A stretch of DNA of 64,000 nt from Arthrobacter rhizosphaerae (GCF_023062595.1 NZ_JALLAN010000004.1:277648-341647); one strand, 5' to 3'; shown: positions 51,310 to 60,809, counted from the stretch's first letter. Translations and numbers: made by a program. The notes: generated by a model from the sequence alone, not told the origin.

Positions 51310-52191
51310 ATCCTGCCGGTAGTTTCCGCTGACTGCCCCCAGAACTGATTCAAAGGCTTCCACACTCCGATCGCTCACTGTGGTGGGCGATTCCAGGTGG
51401 ACTGCGCCCGAAGGGAGGATGCCGGCGCCTCCATGGGTTTCCATCACCTGCCACTGCGCCAGCACGTCTTCACCACAGTGCTCAGGGGGCAGTTGGTGCC
51501 AGAAGCTGAACCCACCTGCCTCGTTCAGTGCCTCCCGTCGGTACATGGTGCACCCGCCAACCCACGCAACCCGGTAGGGGACCCATTGCCCCGGCTCCAG
51601 GCCCAGTTGGGCGCTCAGGTGGCTCAGGTTTGCCGCACTGTGAAGCGGCCACCGCTCAAAGCCGGGAGCGTCCGGCCTGATTCTCTCCGGGGTAACGGGA
51701 CCGTCCCAGGCAGCGAAGGACACCATCTGTTCGGGCCGTTTGTCGTTCAGGAAGGACAACCCTTGGGGTGCCATGCCAACGAAACCGCACTCCAGCCGAT
51801 CCAAGGCGTCACTCATTCTCTCCAGCGCGCCGGGTTCCAGCCAGACATCGTCGTCAAGGAACAGCACCTTCTCTGCACCTGACTGCTCCAGCAGGAACTG
51901 CCGATGCTCGGCAAGCCCCAGCCTGGGCAAATGGCGGATCAGGGACGTGGGCCTGCCTTGCGCCCCAAGCAGGCGGACCATGGCTGCCGCTGCCGGATGT
52001 CCCCAGCCAGGCTCGGCCGACGATTGATCGCTGACGATGACGCGAAAGGGCGGGTCTGCCTGGCCAGCCAAGCCCGCCAAGGTAACGGCAAGCTCGGCAG
52101 GCCGGTTACAGGTTGGAATCAGTACGTCCAGATCCGCATCCTCAGTAGAGCGGGCGGCCCTTGCCCATTGTGCTGACGATCGCCGGCTCAT
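51304..52191 (-). CDS. Family 2 glycosyltransferase
   Basis: A 295-residue GT-A-fold enzyme. LDVLIPTCNRPAELAVTLAGLA opens the nucleotide-binding half; VLFLDDDVWLEPGAL gives the DXD metal motif, and RVAWVGGCTMYRREALNEAGGF and HCGEDVLAQWQV are late acceptor-side motifs. The ATG at 52191 follows GGGAGG; the frame is open further upstream but without a ribosome site. The donor sugar is unknown. It is out of place among sugar-uptake genes. The 185 bp upstream (52192-52376) hold only a short imperfect repeat (ATTGTGGACCAC / ATTGCAGACCAC). Confidence 0.85.
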   Translation of the reverse strand: MSRRSSAQWARAARSTEDADLDVLIPTCNRPAELAVTLAGLAGQADPPFRVIVSDQSSAEPGWGHPAAAAMVRLLGAQGRPTSLIRHLPRLGLAEHRQFLLEQSGAEKVLFLDDDVWLEPGALERMSDALDRLECGFVGMAPQGLSFLNDKRPEQMVSFAAWDGPVTPERIRPDAPGFERWPLHSAANLSHLSAQLGLEPGQWVPYRVAWVGGCTMYRREALNEAGGFSFWHQLPPEHCGEDVLAQWQVMETHGGAGILPSGAVHLESPTTVSDRSVEAFESVLGAVSGNYRQDL

Positions 52192-52376
52192 ACCCCGACC
52201 TCCCACAAATTGTGGACCACGGATTGCAGACCACAGGTTACGGACAAACGGATTTCGCGGAGTGGGAGCGCCCCAGCCTGAGCGCCGCTTTCCGCTAAAG
52301 GCTCCATACCCAGCAGGCCGGGATCTCACACAGCCGCGTTAAGTCCCACGGCGTGTCTTGTTTGGCGTGTCGGCAC

Positions 52377-53077
52377 TCAGGCGATCCCCGCCGGCGTGCG
52401 TTCACTGGAAGTCGTGCGTTCATTGGAGCCGAAACCGGCATGTGCCAGCTGGCCTGCGACATATCCGGCGATCAACCGCGCTCCGTCCTCGCGAAAGTGG
52501 GTATTGTCGGCCAATCCGTCAGGCCAGTAGGCATGCTCCCCCGGCTCAAAATGGCAGAAGAGCTCCCTTGAACTCTCCGCACCCAGTCGGAGATAAAGCT
52601 CACGCGTCCAGCGGTTGAGATCGATCATGGGCACCTGGAGTTCCGCAGCCAGCTCCCGCACCACTTCCGGGTAGTCCTCGAGGCTCTCTTCAAGGTCGAG
52701 GACGTTTCCGCTTCCGCCAAGGAAGTGCCTCCGCTCAACCGAGGTGCAGAGGACAGGCTGGCGTCCAGGGACCGGACCTCGGCAAGCATGGTGCGAAGGT
52801 TTGCGGCATAACCGGTCCGGGCTGCGAGATGGGGACGTTTCTGATCATTGTGTCCGAACTGAATCAGGACAAGGTCGCCCTTCCCGGCTTCCGCAAGCAA
52901 AGCCGCCCACAGTCCTTCCTCACGGAACGACTCGGTGCTGGCACCGCCCTTGGCATAGTTGTACACGGCAGCCCAGGAATAAACCTCTGCAGCGAGATGG
53001 GCTCCCCAGCCGTTCATCGGATACTCATGCGTGGGGCAATTGGCAACCGTGGAGTCGCCGGCCAACAGGATCTTCAT
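52377..53077 (-). pseudogene. Rhamnogalacturonan-acetylesterase-type SGNH hydrolase, frameshifted
   Basis: The first 105 or so residues read ILLAGDSTVANCP (SGNH block I), GGASTESFREEGLW and IQFGHNDQKRP, typical of CE12 rhamnogalacturonan acetylesterases. The frame then goes astray near 52755-52760. In the next frame the protein continues as PVLCTSVERRHFLGG, DYPEVVRELAAEL, PMIDLNRWTREL and DGLADNTHFREDGARLIA (catalytic Asp/His), to a stop at 52377. One extra base in the GCCAGCCTG stretch would restore a ~233-residue enzyme. Either a recent mutation or an assembly error. Confidence 0.85.
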
Positions 53078-53458
53078 CTTGCAGCTTTCTCTGATTTTGC
53101 GGGGACGAGGCTTCCTGCCGGTGTCTTGCGGCTCTTAGACTCTCCAACGTTGCAGAACGTGCGGCTCAGTCGTGGAGGATCACGGTCAGTAAGCGGTTTC
53201 TCGAAAATGTAGACCGTTTGGCTTCCTTGGTCAAGGGTGAACATCGGAATCGCCAAATGAACGCCCTGATTGAAGTAAACTGCTGTCACACCGCCTTGGA
53301 AAGCGCTTGCCGCGCTAGTGTGTAATAGAGAAAGCCGCGATGCGGAACAGGAAAAGCCGCATTGCGGACTTCCCGGGAAACCAAGCGGAAAATGCAGCAC
53401 AAAGCGCCTGCTGTGCCCCTCGCGGCAGCAGGTAAAACATCTGACAACGAGGAGAGCC
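53078..53458. other. 381-bp divergent regulatory region
   Basis: It contains a LacI-type site GGAAAGCGCTTGCC (53298-53311). It also holds two direct copies of AAAGCCGCRNTGCGGA at 53331-53346 and 53353-53368 (period 22), which also form the inverted pair ATGCGG / CCGCAT. GAGGAGA before the rightward gene's ATG is its ribosome site. Nothing coding is visible. Confidence 0.6.
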
Positions 53459-55534
53459 ATGGCCCCGTCCGCTCCTGATCCCTCAATTCCCAAGCCCCTG
53501 ACCCAGACGCAGGGCGCTTCGGATGTTCAGGCCTCCCGCGGAATGGATGAGGTTCCCGCCGGCGCTCTCCGGGTGGCCCTCGTGGGAGTCCATGGCTTTG
53601 GCACCCATCACCTGAGGAATCTCAAAAGGCTGCAGGACAAGGGCCTGGTCAGCCTGGTAGCTGTGGCGGATCCGAACCCGCCCGCCGAAGGCGCTCTGCC
53701 CGTGGAGACCGCCCTCTTCGGCAATCTGGACGACCTGCTGGAGCGCACCCCCGCCCTGGACGTGGTGATTGTGGCAACTCCCATCCAGACACACGCTGCG
53801 CTTGCCCTGGCCGCCCTTACTGCTGCTCATCTTTATCTGGAGAAGCCGCCGGTTGCTTCTTTGGCCGATTTTCAGCGCCTGCAGAGGGCAGCCGAATCGG
53901 CCGGGCGCAGTGTCCAAATCGGATTCCAGAGCCTGGGTTCACATGCCCTCGAAGCGATCCGCGACCTCGTTGCCCTAGGCGAGATCGGTGATCTGCTGGG
54001 GATTACCGCAACGGGGAGCTGGGTCCGCGACCGCGCTTACTACAAGCGCTCCCGCTGGGCAGGAAAGCGCAGCATCGACGGGATTGATGTTGTTGATGGC
54101 GTGGCCACGAACCCGCTGGCACACGCAATCGCCACGGCCCTGCGGATTGCCGATGCCCGCCGGTTTGACGACCTGGTCTCTGTCGAAACTGATCTTTACC
54201 GGGCGAATGACATCGAGTCCGACGACACGTCCGTGATCCGCCTCCGCACCGTCACCGGGATCCCCATCACTTGCGCGCTGACGCTGTGCGCCGACGAATC
54301 AGTGGAGCCGTACATCACCATCCAAGGCTCTGAAGGTTCAGCTGTTTTCCACTACACCGAGGACCGGCTGAGCGTCCTGACCTCCCACGGGGAGCGCAGG
54401 GAAATCTTTGACAGGGATGACCTGACCGAGAATCTTCTGGAACACCTGACGGAGGGCGGTCCGCTGATCAGCCCCCTGGCGGACAGCGGTGCCTTCATGC
54501 GCGTCCTTGAGGCGATCCGGACGGCGGAGCCTCCAACCCGGATTGGCGATGAGTTCATCGTCTGGCAGGGTGAAGGCGAGGCCGCGCACGCCGTGGTAAT
54601 GGGGATCGAGGATGCCCTGGACCGTGCGACTGCAGCCCACGCCACCTTCAGCGAACTCGCTCTTCCCTGGGCGGTGCCCCTGCCTGGGGAACCGGCTGGG
54701 GTACTGGCCTTGGAAGGCCAGGAACAGAACGACGGCGGCGTGCTGGCTTCCCTCCGGACTGGCAGCACCCTTGCCGGACGGCTCTCCCCCAGGCCCTACT
54801 TGCATCCGGTCCGAACCCTGGCTGGAGTGGTGGTCAGTGACCACCTCCCGTCCGACCACCCGTGGCATCTCGGGGTAGGCATCGCACTCCAGGACGTCAA
54901 TGGCACCAACTTCTGGGGCGGCAAAACCTATACCCGCAATGCGCGCCGCTATGAGGAACGCGATGATCACGGCACCATCCTTCAAACCGGATGCACTGTG
55001 GCCCCCGGCCTCCTGGAACAGGAACTGAGCTGGCGGGCACCCGACGGTGCGGAGCTTCTGCGGGAGCGCCGAAGCACCAAGGCCACGCAAGTTGACCATC
55101 GCACGTGGCGATTCGACCTTGAAACCGAACTCACCGCCGTCGTGCCCGCATCCTTGGGTGGCCCTGGTTCCAATGGAGCGGCAGGCAGTGGCTACGGAGG
55201 ATTCTTCTGGCGGCTCCCGCCGTGCAACGACGTCGCTGTCTTCACCGCCGATCAATCCGGGGAGTCCCTGGTCCACGGTTCTGTATCGCCCTGGCTTGCC
55301 TGGACCGGGGATTTCGCCGAGGGGCCTGCGAGCCTTGTTTTCGCCGCTCCCCCTCAGTCCCAGGATCCTTGGTTCGTCCGTGCCGCCGATTATCCCGGCG
55401 TCGGCTCAGCCCTTGCTTGGGAACGCCCCGTGGAACTGGCAGCGAGTGAGGCCGTGACGCGGACCTTCACGGTCTGGGTCAGCGATGGCAGGCTGAACGC
55501 TGCCGAGGCCGCCGCCTTGAGGGCTCAACTCTGA
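53459..55534 (+). CDS. Gfo/Idh/MocA oxidoreductase fused to a PmoA-type (DUF6807) domain
   Basis: A 691-residue two-domain protein. After a ~35-residue leader, the N-terminal NAD(P)-binding domain starts LRVALVGVHGFGTHHLRNLKRL and continues with VVIVATPIQTHAALALAAL, HLYLEKPP (the EKP motif) and a Gfo/Idh C-domain to about residue 360. Residues ~400-691 have LAGVVVSDHLPSDHPWHLGVGIALQDVNGTNFWGG and a beta-sandwich ending typical of PmoA/DUF6807. The ATG at 53459 follows GAGGAGA. It probably oxidises or epimerises a sugar from the polysaccharide; the exact reaction is unknown. The end overlaps the MFS gene by 10 bp. Confidence 0.88.
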   Translation: MAPSAPDPSIPKPLTQTQGASDVQASRGMDEVPAGALRVALVGVHGFGTHHLRNLKRLQDKGLVSLVAVADPNPPAEGALPVETALFGNLDDLLERTPALDVVIVATPIQTHAALALAALTAAHLYLEKPPVASLADFQRLQRAAESAGRSVQIGFQSLGSHALEAIRDLVALGEIGDLLGITATGSWVRDRAYYKRSRWAGKRSIDGIDVVDGVATNPLAHAIATALRIADARRFDDLVSVETDLYRANDIESDDTSVIRLRTVTGIPITCALTLCADESVEPYITIQGSEGSAVFHYTEDRLSVLTSHGERREIFDRDDLTENLLEHLTEGGPLISPLADSGAFMRVLEAIRTAEPPTRIGDEFIVWQGEGEAAHAVVMGIEDALDRATAAHATFSELALPWAVPLPGEPAGVLALEGQEQNDGGVLASLRTGSTLAGRLSPRPYLHPVRTLAGVVVSDHLPSDHPWHLGVGIALQDVNGTNFWGGKTYTRNARRYEERDDHGTILQTGCTVAPGLLEQELSWRAPDGAELLRERRSTKATQVDHRTWRFDLETELTAVVPASLGGPGSNGAAGSGYGGFFWRLPPCNDVAVFTADQSGESLVHGSVSPWLAWTGDFAEGPASLVFAAPPQSQDPWFVRAADYPGVGSALAWERPVELAASEAVTRTFTVWVSDGRLNAAEAAALRAQL

Positions 55535-56793
55535 CGCGGATCGCCGCTCCGGCGTCGAAAGTTCCTCCACATCAAAAGCCCGATCACAGCGGCAGACAGC
55601 ATCCCAAAAGCACCTGTAGCCACTAGCCCTTCCCTGACACCGAACTGCTCGGTCAGCCAGCCTGCCAGGAGGCCGCCAAAAGCGTGGCCGCCGAGCAACA
55701 AGGGCAGGTACAAGGCCATCACCCTCCCCCGCACTTCGGGCCCCGCCTCAAGCTGCACAGTCGTTGCTGCGCTCGTGAGGAAGAGCAAGGTCATGAGCCC
55801 CACGAGCACCAACATGACGACAAACCACTCCTGGCTCGGCATCAGCGCAGCGATAAGCTGAGCGAGCCCGAACAGCGCCGCCGCCGCAACAAGTCCCGGC
55901 CGCCCCAACGATCCCAAGCGCCCGGCGAGGAGTGCTCCGGCCAAGGCACCCACTGCGCTGAACGTATTGAACAGGCCGAAGCCCTGAGCTCCGCTGTGCC
56001 AGATGGTGTCGGCGAAGGCCGCGAGCACCACGGGCCCGTTCATTCCGAAGACACCCATCAAGCCTGCCAGCAGGATCACGAGCATCAGGGCAGGTCTCTG
56101 CTGCACATGCCGGAAACCTGCCAGGACCTGGCCCCGACCACGCATAGGGGTGGGGATGCCATGAAGTTGAGAAGTCCGGATCCCAGCCACCAAGCCAATA
56201 ACCGCCAGGCAGATCACAGAGTTGGCGGCGAAAGCAGCGGCCACGCCGGCTTTGGCTATCACCACCCCGGCCAAGGCCGGCCCTACCATCGCGCCCAACT
56301 GGTGGATGGCATTGTTGAGCCCGATGGCGGGCCTGAGTGCATCATCACCCACCACTTCGCTGACAAAAACCTGGCGAGCAGGGCCATCCACGGCCGAGGT
56401 CACCCCCAAGGCAACACAGCACGCATAAACGGCCCACACCGTGATGGACCCATTGGCATTGAGAACCGCGAGGGTCATGGCCAGGACCGCGGCGATGGAC
56501 TGGCACACCAACAGGATGCGCCTTTTGGGAAATAGGTCCACCAGAATGCCGCTCAACGGTCCCACCACAAGCATAGGCAAGAACTGCAGCGCTACAGCAA
56601 ACCCGACGGCGGCCGGGCTTCCGGTGAGCTGAAGTACCAGCCAGTCCTGGGCCAGCCGCTGCATCCATACGCCCGTACTTCCCAGGAACTGAAGGGAGAC
56701 GAAAAGTCGGTAATTGCGTAAGCGGAGAGGCGTGTACCAGCGCACCCCAATGAGGGAATCAGCTTCGGCGTATTTTGGGCGTTCTGAAGACAC
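55525..56793 (-). CDS. MFS transporter (EntS/enterobactin-exporter-like group)
   Basis: A 422-residue transporter with about 12 TM helices. YTPLRLRNYRLFVSLQFLGSTGVWMQRLAQDWLVLQLTGSPAAVG and PLSGILVDLFPKRRILLVCQS are typical of the MFS_3 group. I start at the GTG at 56793 (SSERPKYAEADS), as the 58 residues upstream have no transporter character. The substrate is unknown. Same direction as the yesL-like gene, with which it may be co-transcribed. Confidence 0.85.
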   Translation of the reverse strand: MSSERPKYAEADSLIGVRWYTPLRLRNYRLFVSLQFLGSTGVWMQRLAQDWLVLQLTGSPAAVGFAVALQFLPMLVVGPLSGILVDLFPKRRILLVCQSIAAVLAMTLAVLNANGSITVWAVYACCVALGVTSAVDGPARQVFVSEVVGDDALRPAIGLNNAIHQLGAMVGPALAGVVIAKAGVAAAFAANSVICLAVIGLVAGIRTSQLHGIPTPMRGRGQVLAGFRHVQQRPALMLVILLAGLMGVFGMNGPVVLAAFADTIWHSGAQGFGLFNTFSAVGALAGALLAGRLGSLGRPGLVAAAALFGLAQLIAALMPSQEWFVVMLVLVGLMTLLFLTSAATTVQLEAGPEVRGRVMALYLPLLLGGHAFGGLLAGWLTEQFGVREGLVATGAFGMLSAAVIGLLMWRNFRRRSGDPRQS

Positions 56794-56864
56794 TTTGCTC
56801 GCTGAGGGGTAGTGAGAGAACAGCCCCGGATGAGGGCCTCTGGTATTAGCTGCTTCGGCTTTGG

Positions 56865-57482
56865 CTACTTGCGTCCTGCGCGGATCTTCACAGCGGCCGC
56901 TGCCAGGACCAAGGCCCCGGGGACCACCATAAAGAGCGCCACGAGCATCCAGACGAACACAACGCACATGAACAGCGCCGCCACCAGGAGCAACGATCCG
57001 CTGAAATCACGGAGCGAAACAACCTTCGCCTCGGCCACTGACAGCCGCCAGTCGTGGTGGGTTGACCAGGCTGCCGCAGTCCTCAGCAGGAACACTGCAG
57101 CTGCTGTGGCCAGTACCAGCGTGGTGGGCAGGACCACTGTCCGCCCGGGCAGCTGTCCAACTGTTGCCAGCAGCAGATTGAGGACGACGACGGCGGCCCC
57201 CACCGCCGTCGTCGTTCCCAATTTCCAGCTGCCAGGCAGCGCAGAACGGAAGGTCCCCCAAAGGGCGCGGACGGAGTCATCCCTTCCGGAAAGGTGCCGT
57301 TCGAGGTGGGAGATTCCCGCGGCGTAGGCGGCGGGAATGGTCACAAGCGGAAGGGAAAGGACCAGGACCAAGGCGCCAGTGAGGAGCGCTTCGGCGAAGA
57401 GTGCAAAGCGATTGACCGGGATGGGGTCTTCGTGCGGAAGATCATTCCCCTGCCTTGGTCCGGTGCTTTCCATGGTGCTCAT
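56865..57482 (-). CDS. YesL-family (DUF624) membrane protein
   Basis: A 205-residue protein with five hydrophobic helices. NRFALFAEALLTGALVLVLSLPLVTIPAAYAAGISHLERHL is the DUF624/YesL-type first half. In Bacillus subtilis YesL is encoded beside a rhamnogalacturonan-uptake ABC transporter, and here it sits 27 bp downstream of the permease pair in the same direction. The function is unknown. The ATG at 57482 has GGGAG upstream; an ATG 9 bases further in has TAGGAT 7 bases before it and could be a leaderless start. Confidence 0.8.
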   Translation of the reverse strand: MSTMESTGPRQGNDLPHEDPIPVNRFALFAEALLTGALVLVLSLPLVTIPAAYAAGISHLERHLSGRDDSVRALWGTFRSALPGSWKLGTTTAVGAAVVVLNLLLATVGQLPGRTVVLPTTLVLATAAAVFLLRTAAAWSTHHDWRLSVAEAKVVSLRDFSGSLLLVAALFMCVVFVWMLVALFMVVPGALVLAAAAVKIRAGRK

Positions 57483-57509
57483 CCTAGATCTCCCGGCCTT
57501 CAGTTTCCG

Positions 57510-58427
57510 TCAGCCCTTGAGGCCCTGGGTAGAGACGCCTTCAACGATGTACCGCTGGAACACCAGGAAGAACACCAGCACCGGGAGCAGCGCCAGGACG
57601 GACATGGCAATCATCGCGCCGTAGTCAGAGCTCTGGGTCTGGTCCACGAACAGCCGCAGGGCCAGTGGCAGTGGGTATTTCTCCGGGGTGTTGAGGTACA
57701 GCAGGGGGCCGAGGAAGTCGTTCCAGCTCCAGATGAAGGAGAATATCGACGTCGAAATCAAGGCGGGTTTCATGAGCGGAAGCATGATCGAACCGAAGAT
57801 CCTGGCATGCCCGGCGCCGTCGATCCTCGCTGCTTCGTCGAGTTCCGCCGGGAGGTTCCGCATGAATTGGACCATCAGGAAGACGAAGAAAGCGTCGGCG
57901 GCAAGGAACTTGCCAACCAGCAACGGGATGTAGGTGTCCACCAGGCCAAGCTGATTGAAGATGATGTACTGCGGAATGATCACCACATGGAACGGCAGCA
58001 GCAGCGTTGCAATCATCATTCCGAAGAACATGCTGCGGCCGGGGAACTTGATTCTGGCGAACGCATAGGCCGAGACGCTGGCGGACAGGATGGTCCCCAC
58101 CACGGCGCCGAGGGCCAGGATCAGCGAATTGGTGAAGAACGTCATGGTGGAGACGCCGCCAATGCCCTCCATCGCCGTAACGAAGTTGTCGAAGCTGAAG
58201 TTGCTTGACCACAGTGATGTGTTCGAGCCGCCGATCTCTGCATTCGGCTTGAAGGACGAGGCGATCATCCACAGGGCCGGATAGAGCACCACGGCCGTCA
58301 CGGCGAGTGCCACGACGTGGAAAATGATGCTCTTGAGCCGCTTGGCACCGGCTGTCTCCGACTTGGGGTTGTAATGCGGCGCCTGTGTATCTGCTACAGA
58401 CGTTGTTGGGTTTGCTATGGTCGTCAT
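57510..58427 (-). CDS. Carbohydrate ABC transporter permease (MalG-type, CUT1)
   Basis: A 305-residue permease with six TM segments. The EAA loop is AELDEAARIDGAGHARIFGSIMLPLMKPA; the N-terminal ~30 residues are cytoplasmic. The ATG overlaps the stop of the partner permease by 4 bases. Second transmembrane subunit of the GH42-linked transporter. Confidence 0.92.
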   Translation of the reverse strand: MTTIANPTTSVADTQAPHYNPKSETAGAKRLKSIIFHVVALAVTAVVLYPALWMIASSFKPNAEIGGSNTSLWSSNFSFDNFVTAMEGIGGVSTMTFFTNSLILALGAVVGTILSASVSAYAFARIKFPGRSMFFGMMIATLLLPFHVVIIPQYIIFNQLGLVDTYIPLLVGKFLAADAFFVFLMVQFMRNLPAELDEAARIDGAGHARIFGSIMLPLMKPALISTSIFSFIWSWNDFLGPLLYLNTPEKYPLPLALRLFVDQTQSSDYGAMIAMSVLALLPVLVFFLVFQRYIVEGVSTQGLKG

Positions 58428-59377
58428 TTCGAATCACCGCTGTAGTGGACCCAGGACTTGGACGTGCGGAAGAAGATCAGGGTGATGATGCCTACAACGA
58501 TCACCAGGAGCCAGGCCATTGCTGACGCATAGCCCATCCGGAAGTCGCTGAAGCCCCGCAGGTACAGGTAGAGAGTGTAGAAAAGGGTGGAGCCTGCCGG
58601 GCCGCCTTCACCATTCGAGATGATGTAGGCGGCGTTGAAGATCTGGAAGGCATGGATGGTTTCCATGAGCAGGTTGAAGAAGATCACCGGAGAGAGCATG
58701 GGCCAGGTGATGTTGAAGAACTTCCGGATAGGGCCGGCCCCGTCCATGGACGCAGCCTCATAGAGTTCGCCCGGAATCTGCTTCAGGCCGGCCAGGAAGA
58801 TCACCATCGGTGCACCGAATTGCCAGACCGTCAGCAGGATGAACATGGGCATGGTCATGGACGGGTTGCCCACCCAGCCGCCCAGGTTGATCCCGAAGAA
58901 GGACAGGCTTTGGTCCACAGGCCCGGAGTCGCCGAACATTGCCTTCCACACTATGGCGATCGAGACGCTGGCCCCGATCAGAGACGGCGCGTAGAAAGCT
59001 GAACGGTAGAACCCCTGGCCTTTGCGCTTGCTGTTGAGGAGCATGGCGATGGCCAGTGCGGCCGCCAACTTGATCGGCGTACCGAAGACTACGTAGCTTA
59101 CGGTTACGCCCACCGACTGCAGGAACCGTTCGTCCTGGAACAGCGAGATGTAGTTGTCCAGTCCTATCCATTTGGGTGGTTCGAACAGGTTGTAGTTGGT
59201 GAAGGACAGGTACAGCGATGAGATCATCGGGCCTACGGTGAGGGCGATGAATCCCAGCAGCCAGGGCAGCAGGAAAGTATAGCCGGCGCGGGTGTCCGCC
59301 CCCCGCTGCCGCGACTTGCGCGGCTGCGGGAGATCGGACGACGTCGAACGCCTGCTCAGGGTTGGGCTTTGAGTCAC
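58424..59377 (-). CDS. Carbohydrate ABC transporter permease (MalF-type, CUT1)
   Basis: A 317-residue permease. GYTFLLPWLLGFIALTVGPMISSLYLSFTNYN begins the membrane part and the EAA loop is GELYEAASMDGAGPIRKFFNITWPMLSP. It follows the binding-protein gene by 48 bp. No ATPase subunit is encoded here. Confidence 0.92.
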   Translation of the reverse strand: MTQSPTLSRRSTSSDLPQPRKSRQRGADTRAGYTFLLPWLLGFIALTVGPMISSLYLSFTNYNLFEPPKWIGLDNYISLFQDERFLQSVGVTVSYVVFGTPIKLAAALAIAMLLNSKRKGQGFYRSAFYAPSLIGASVSIAIVWKAMFGDSGPVDQSLSFFGINLGGWVGNPSMTMPMFILLTVWQFGAPMVIFLAGLKQIPGELYEAASMDGAGPIRKFFNITWPMLSPVIFFNLLMETIHAFQIFNAAYIISNGEGGPAGSTLFYTLYLYLRGFSDFRMGYASAMAWLLVIVVGIITLIFFRTSKSWVHYSGDSK

Positions 59378-59425
59378 GAATTCATTCCGTCAGTTGTGAA
59401 GCCTGATTGAGACATTCTGCCTGAA

Positions 59426-60709
59426 TCAGGCGTTCTGCTTGATGAGGTCTTCGGCTTCCTTGAACCACGCATCGGCTGCACCATTCACGTCCAGCTTGCC
59501 GAAATTCAGGTCTGCGCTGATGCGCTTGAACGAGGCCTCGAGGGTACCGAAACCAACGATGGGGGGCTCGGGAGCGTCCTTGAGGTACTTCTCGATGGAC
59601 TTCTCGTAGTCAACGACCAGCTTGTCGGTGCCTTCGAACGTGGTGCCGTCGCGCTGGGTCTTCGAGGCAGGAACGCCGCGGGAGGTCTTGAAGATCTGGC
59701 CAACCTCAGGATCGTTGACCATGAAGTCGATGAAGCGTGCGGCGGCATCCTTGTTTTTGGTCTTGGCGCTGGCCACCATCAGCATGGAAGGCTTGAGGAA
59801 CAGGCCCAGGTTGTCAGGATCGTCTGAGGGAACCGGAACAAGCTTGAGCTCCTTGGCACCGCTGTCCCCAAGGTAACCGGCCATGAAGTTGTCCCAGGTG
59901 ACCTCAGAAGCGGTGGCGTTGGAGCCAAACGCGGACTTGGGAAGGAGCTGCGTGATCCGCTCCTCCGAGATGATGGCGGGAGTGCCACGCAGGTCCGCAA
60001 CCTTGTTCCACCATTCCTTCAGATCGTCTTTGCTGAACCCGAGCTTGCCATCCTCGGTGAAGGCTTCGATGTTCTGCTGGCGAAGCCAGATGTTGAACAT
60101 CCACCAAACCGATGTGTAGTCGCTGGAGCCGAAGAGTGCACCGCCGCTCTTGGTGCCTACCTCGGTGAGGAAGGCGTTGTATTCGTCATAGGTCCAGGAG
60201 CCGTCCGGCTCTGAAATGCCGAGGGAGGCGAGCTTGGCGGGATCGTAGTAGACCGCGAAGGCGTTGGTGCTGGTAGGAATGCCGTAAGTCTTACCCCTGA
60301 TCTGGCCAGAGGGGAGAAGCGACTTGTCGAAGGCCGAGGTGTCGATCTTCACGGTGCTGAGGTCCAGGAGCTGATTGCGCTGGCCGTAGTCACGCAGATA
60401 GGAGAGGTCCCACTGCATGACATCAGGGAGGCCGCCGCCGGCAGCCTCGGTGGCGCGCTTCTGCCAGTAACCGGCGAAGTCGGTGAAGTTGCCGTTGACC
60501 TTGATGTCCGGGTTTTTGGATTCGAAGAGAGCGATTGCCTTGCGCGTGCGCTCGGCGCGGTCGTCGTTGCCCCACCAGGTGTAGTTGATGGTGACGGGGT
60601 TCTCAGCAGAGCCGGTCTGCGCGGGCGATGGCTGGCCACAGGCTGCCAGAACAGCGGCTGACGCTGTGCCCAGCGCTACCGTGGTGAGGAAATTCCTTCT
60701 GTTGATCAT
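59426..60709 (-). CDS. Extracellular solute-binding lipoprotein (CUT1 sugar transporter)
   Basis: A 427-residue family 1 binding protein. The N-terminus INRRNFLTTVALGTASA is Tat-like and the lipobox is LAAC. ITINYTWWGNDDRAERTRKAIALFE and KNPDIKVNGNFTDFAGYWQK are typical of oligosaccharide binders. Divergent from the GH42 gene; the likely cargo is a galactose-containing oligosaccharide such as pectic galactan fragments (inference). Confidence 0.9.
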   Translation of the reverse strand: MINRRNFLTTVALGTASAAVLAACGQPSPAQTGSAENPVTINYTWWGNDDRAERTRKAIALFESKNPDIKVNGNFTDFAGYWQKRATEAAGGGLPDVMQWDLSYLRDYGQRNQLLDLSTVKIDTSAFDKSLLPSGQIRGKTYGIPTSTNAFAVYYDPAKLASLGISEPDGSWTYDEYNAFLTEVGTKSGGALFGSSDYTSVWWMFNIWLRQQNIEAFTEDGKLGFSKDDLKEWWNKVADLRGTPAIISEERITQLLPKSAFGSNATASEVTWDNFMAGYLGDSGAKELKLVPVPSDDPDNLGLFLKPSMLMVASAKTKNKDAAARFIDFMVNDPEVGQIFKTSRGVPASKTQRDGTTFEGTDKLVVDYEKSIEKYLKDAPEPPIVGFGTLEASFKRISADLNFGKLDVNGAADAWFKEAEDLIKQNA

Positions 60710-60796
60710 GAGAGCCTCCTTGCTCGATTTGGGTCAGCATGCGTTCGGGTGGTCCCTACAACGGAAGTAGTGAGCTGGCTAACATGCCTTCTGAAA

Positions 60797-60809
60797 CGAT
60801 ACAATATCG
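60797..60809. promoter_or_regulatory. Palindrome in the divergent transporter / GH42 promoter region
   Basis: CGATA-CAA-TATCG is a perfect 5+5 inverted repeat that overlaps TACAAT (plus) and TATTGT (minus) -10-like boxes. On the minus strand TTGCCC lies 18 bases upstream of TATTGT. A LacI-type regulator acting on both genes is plausible; none is encoded next to it. Confidence 0.4.
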
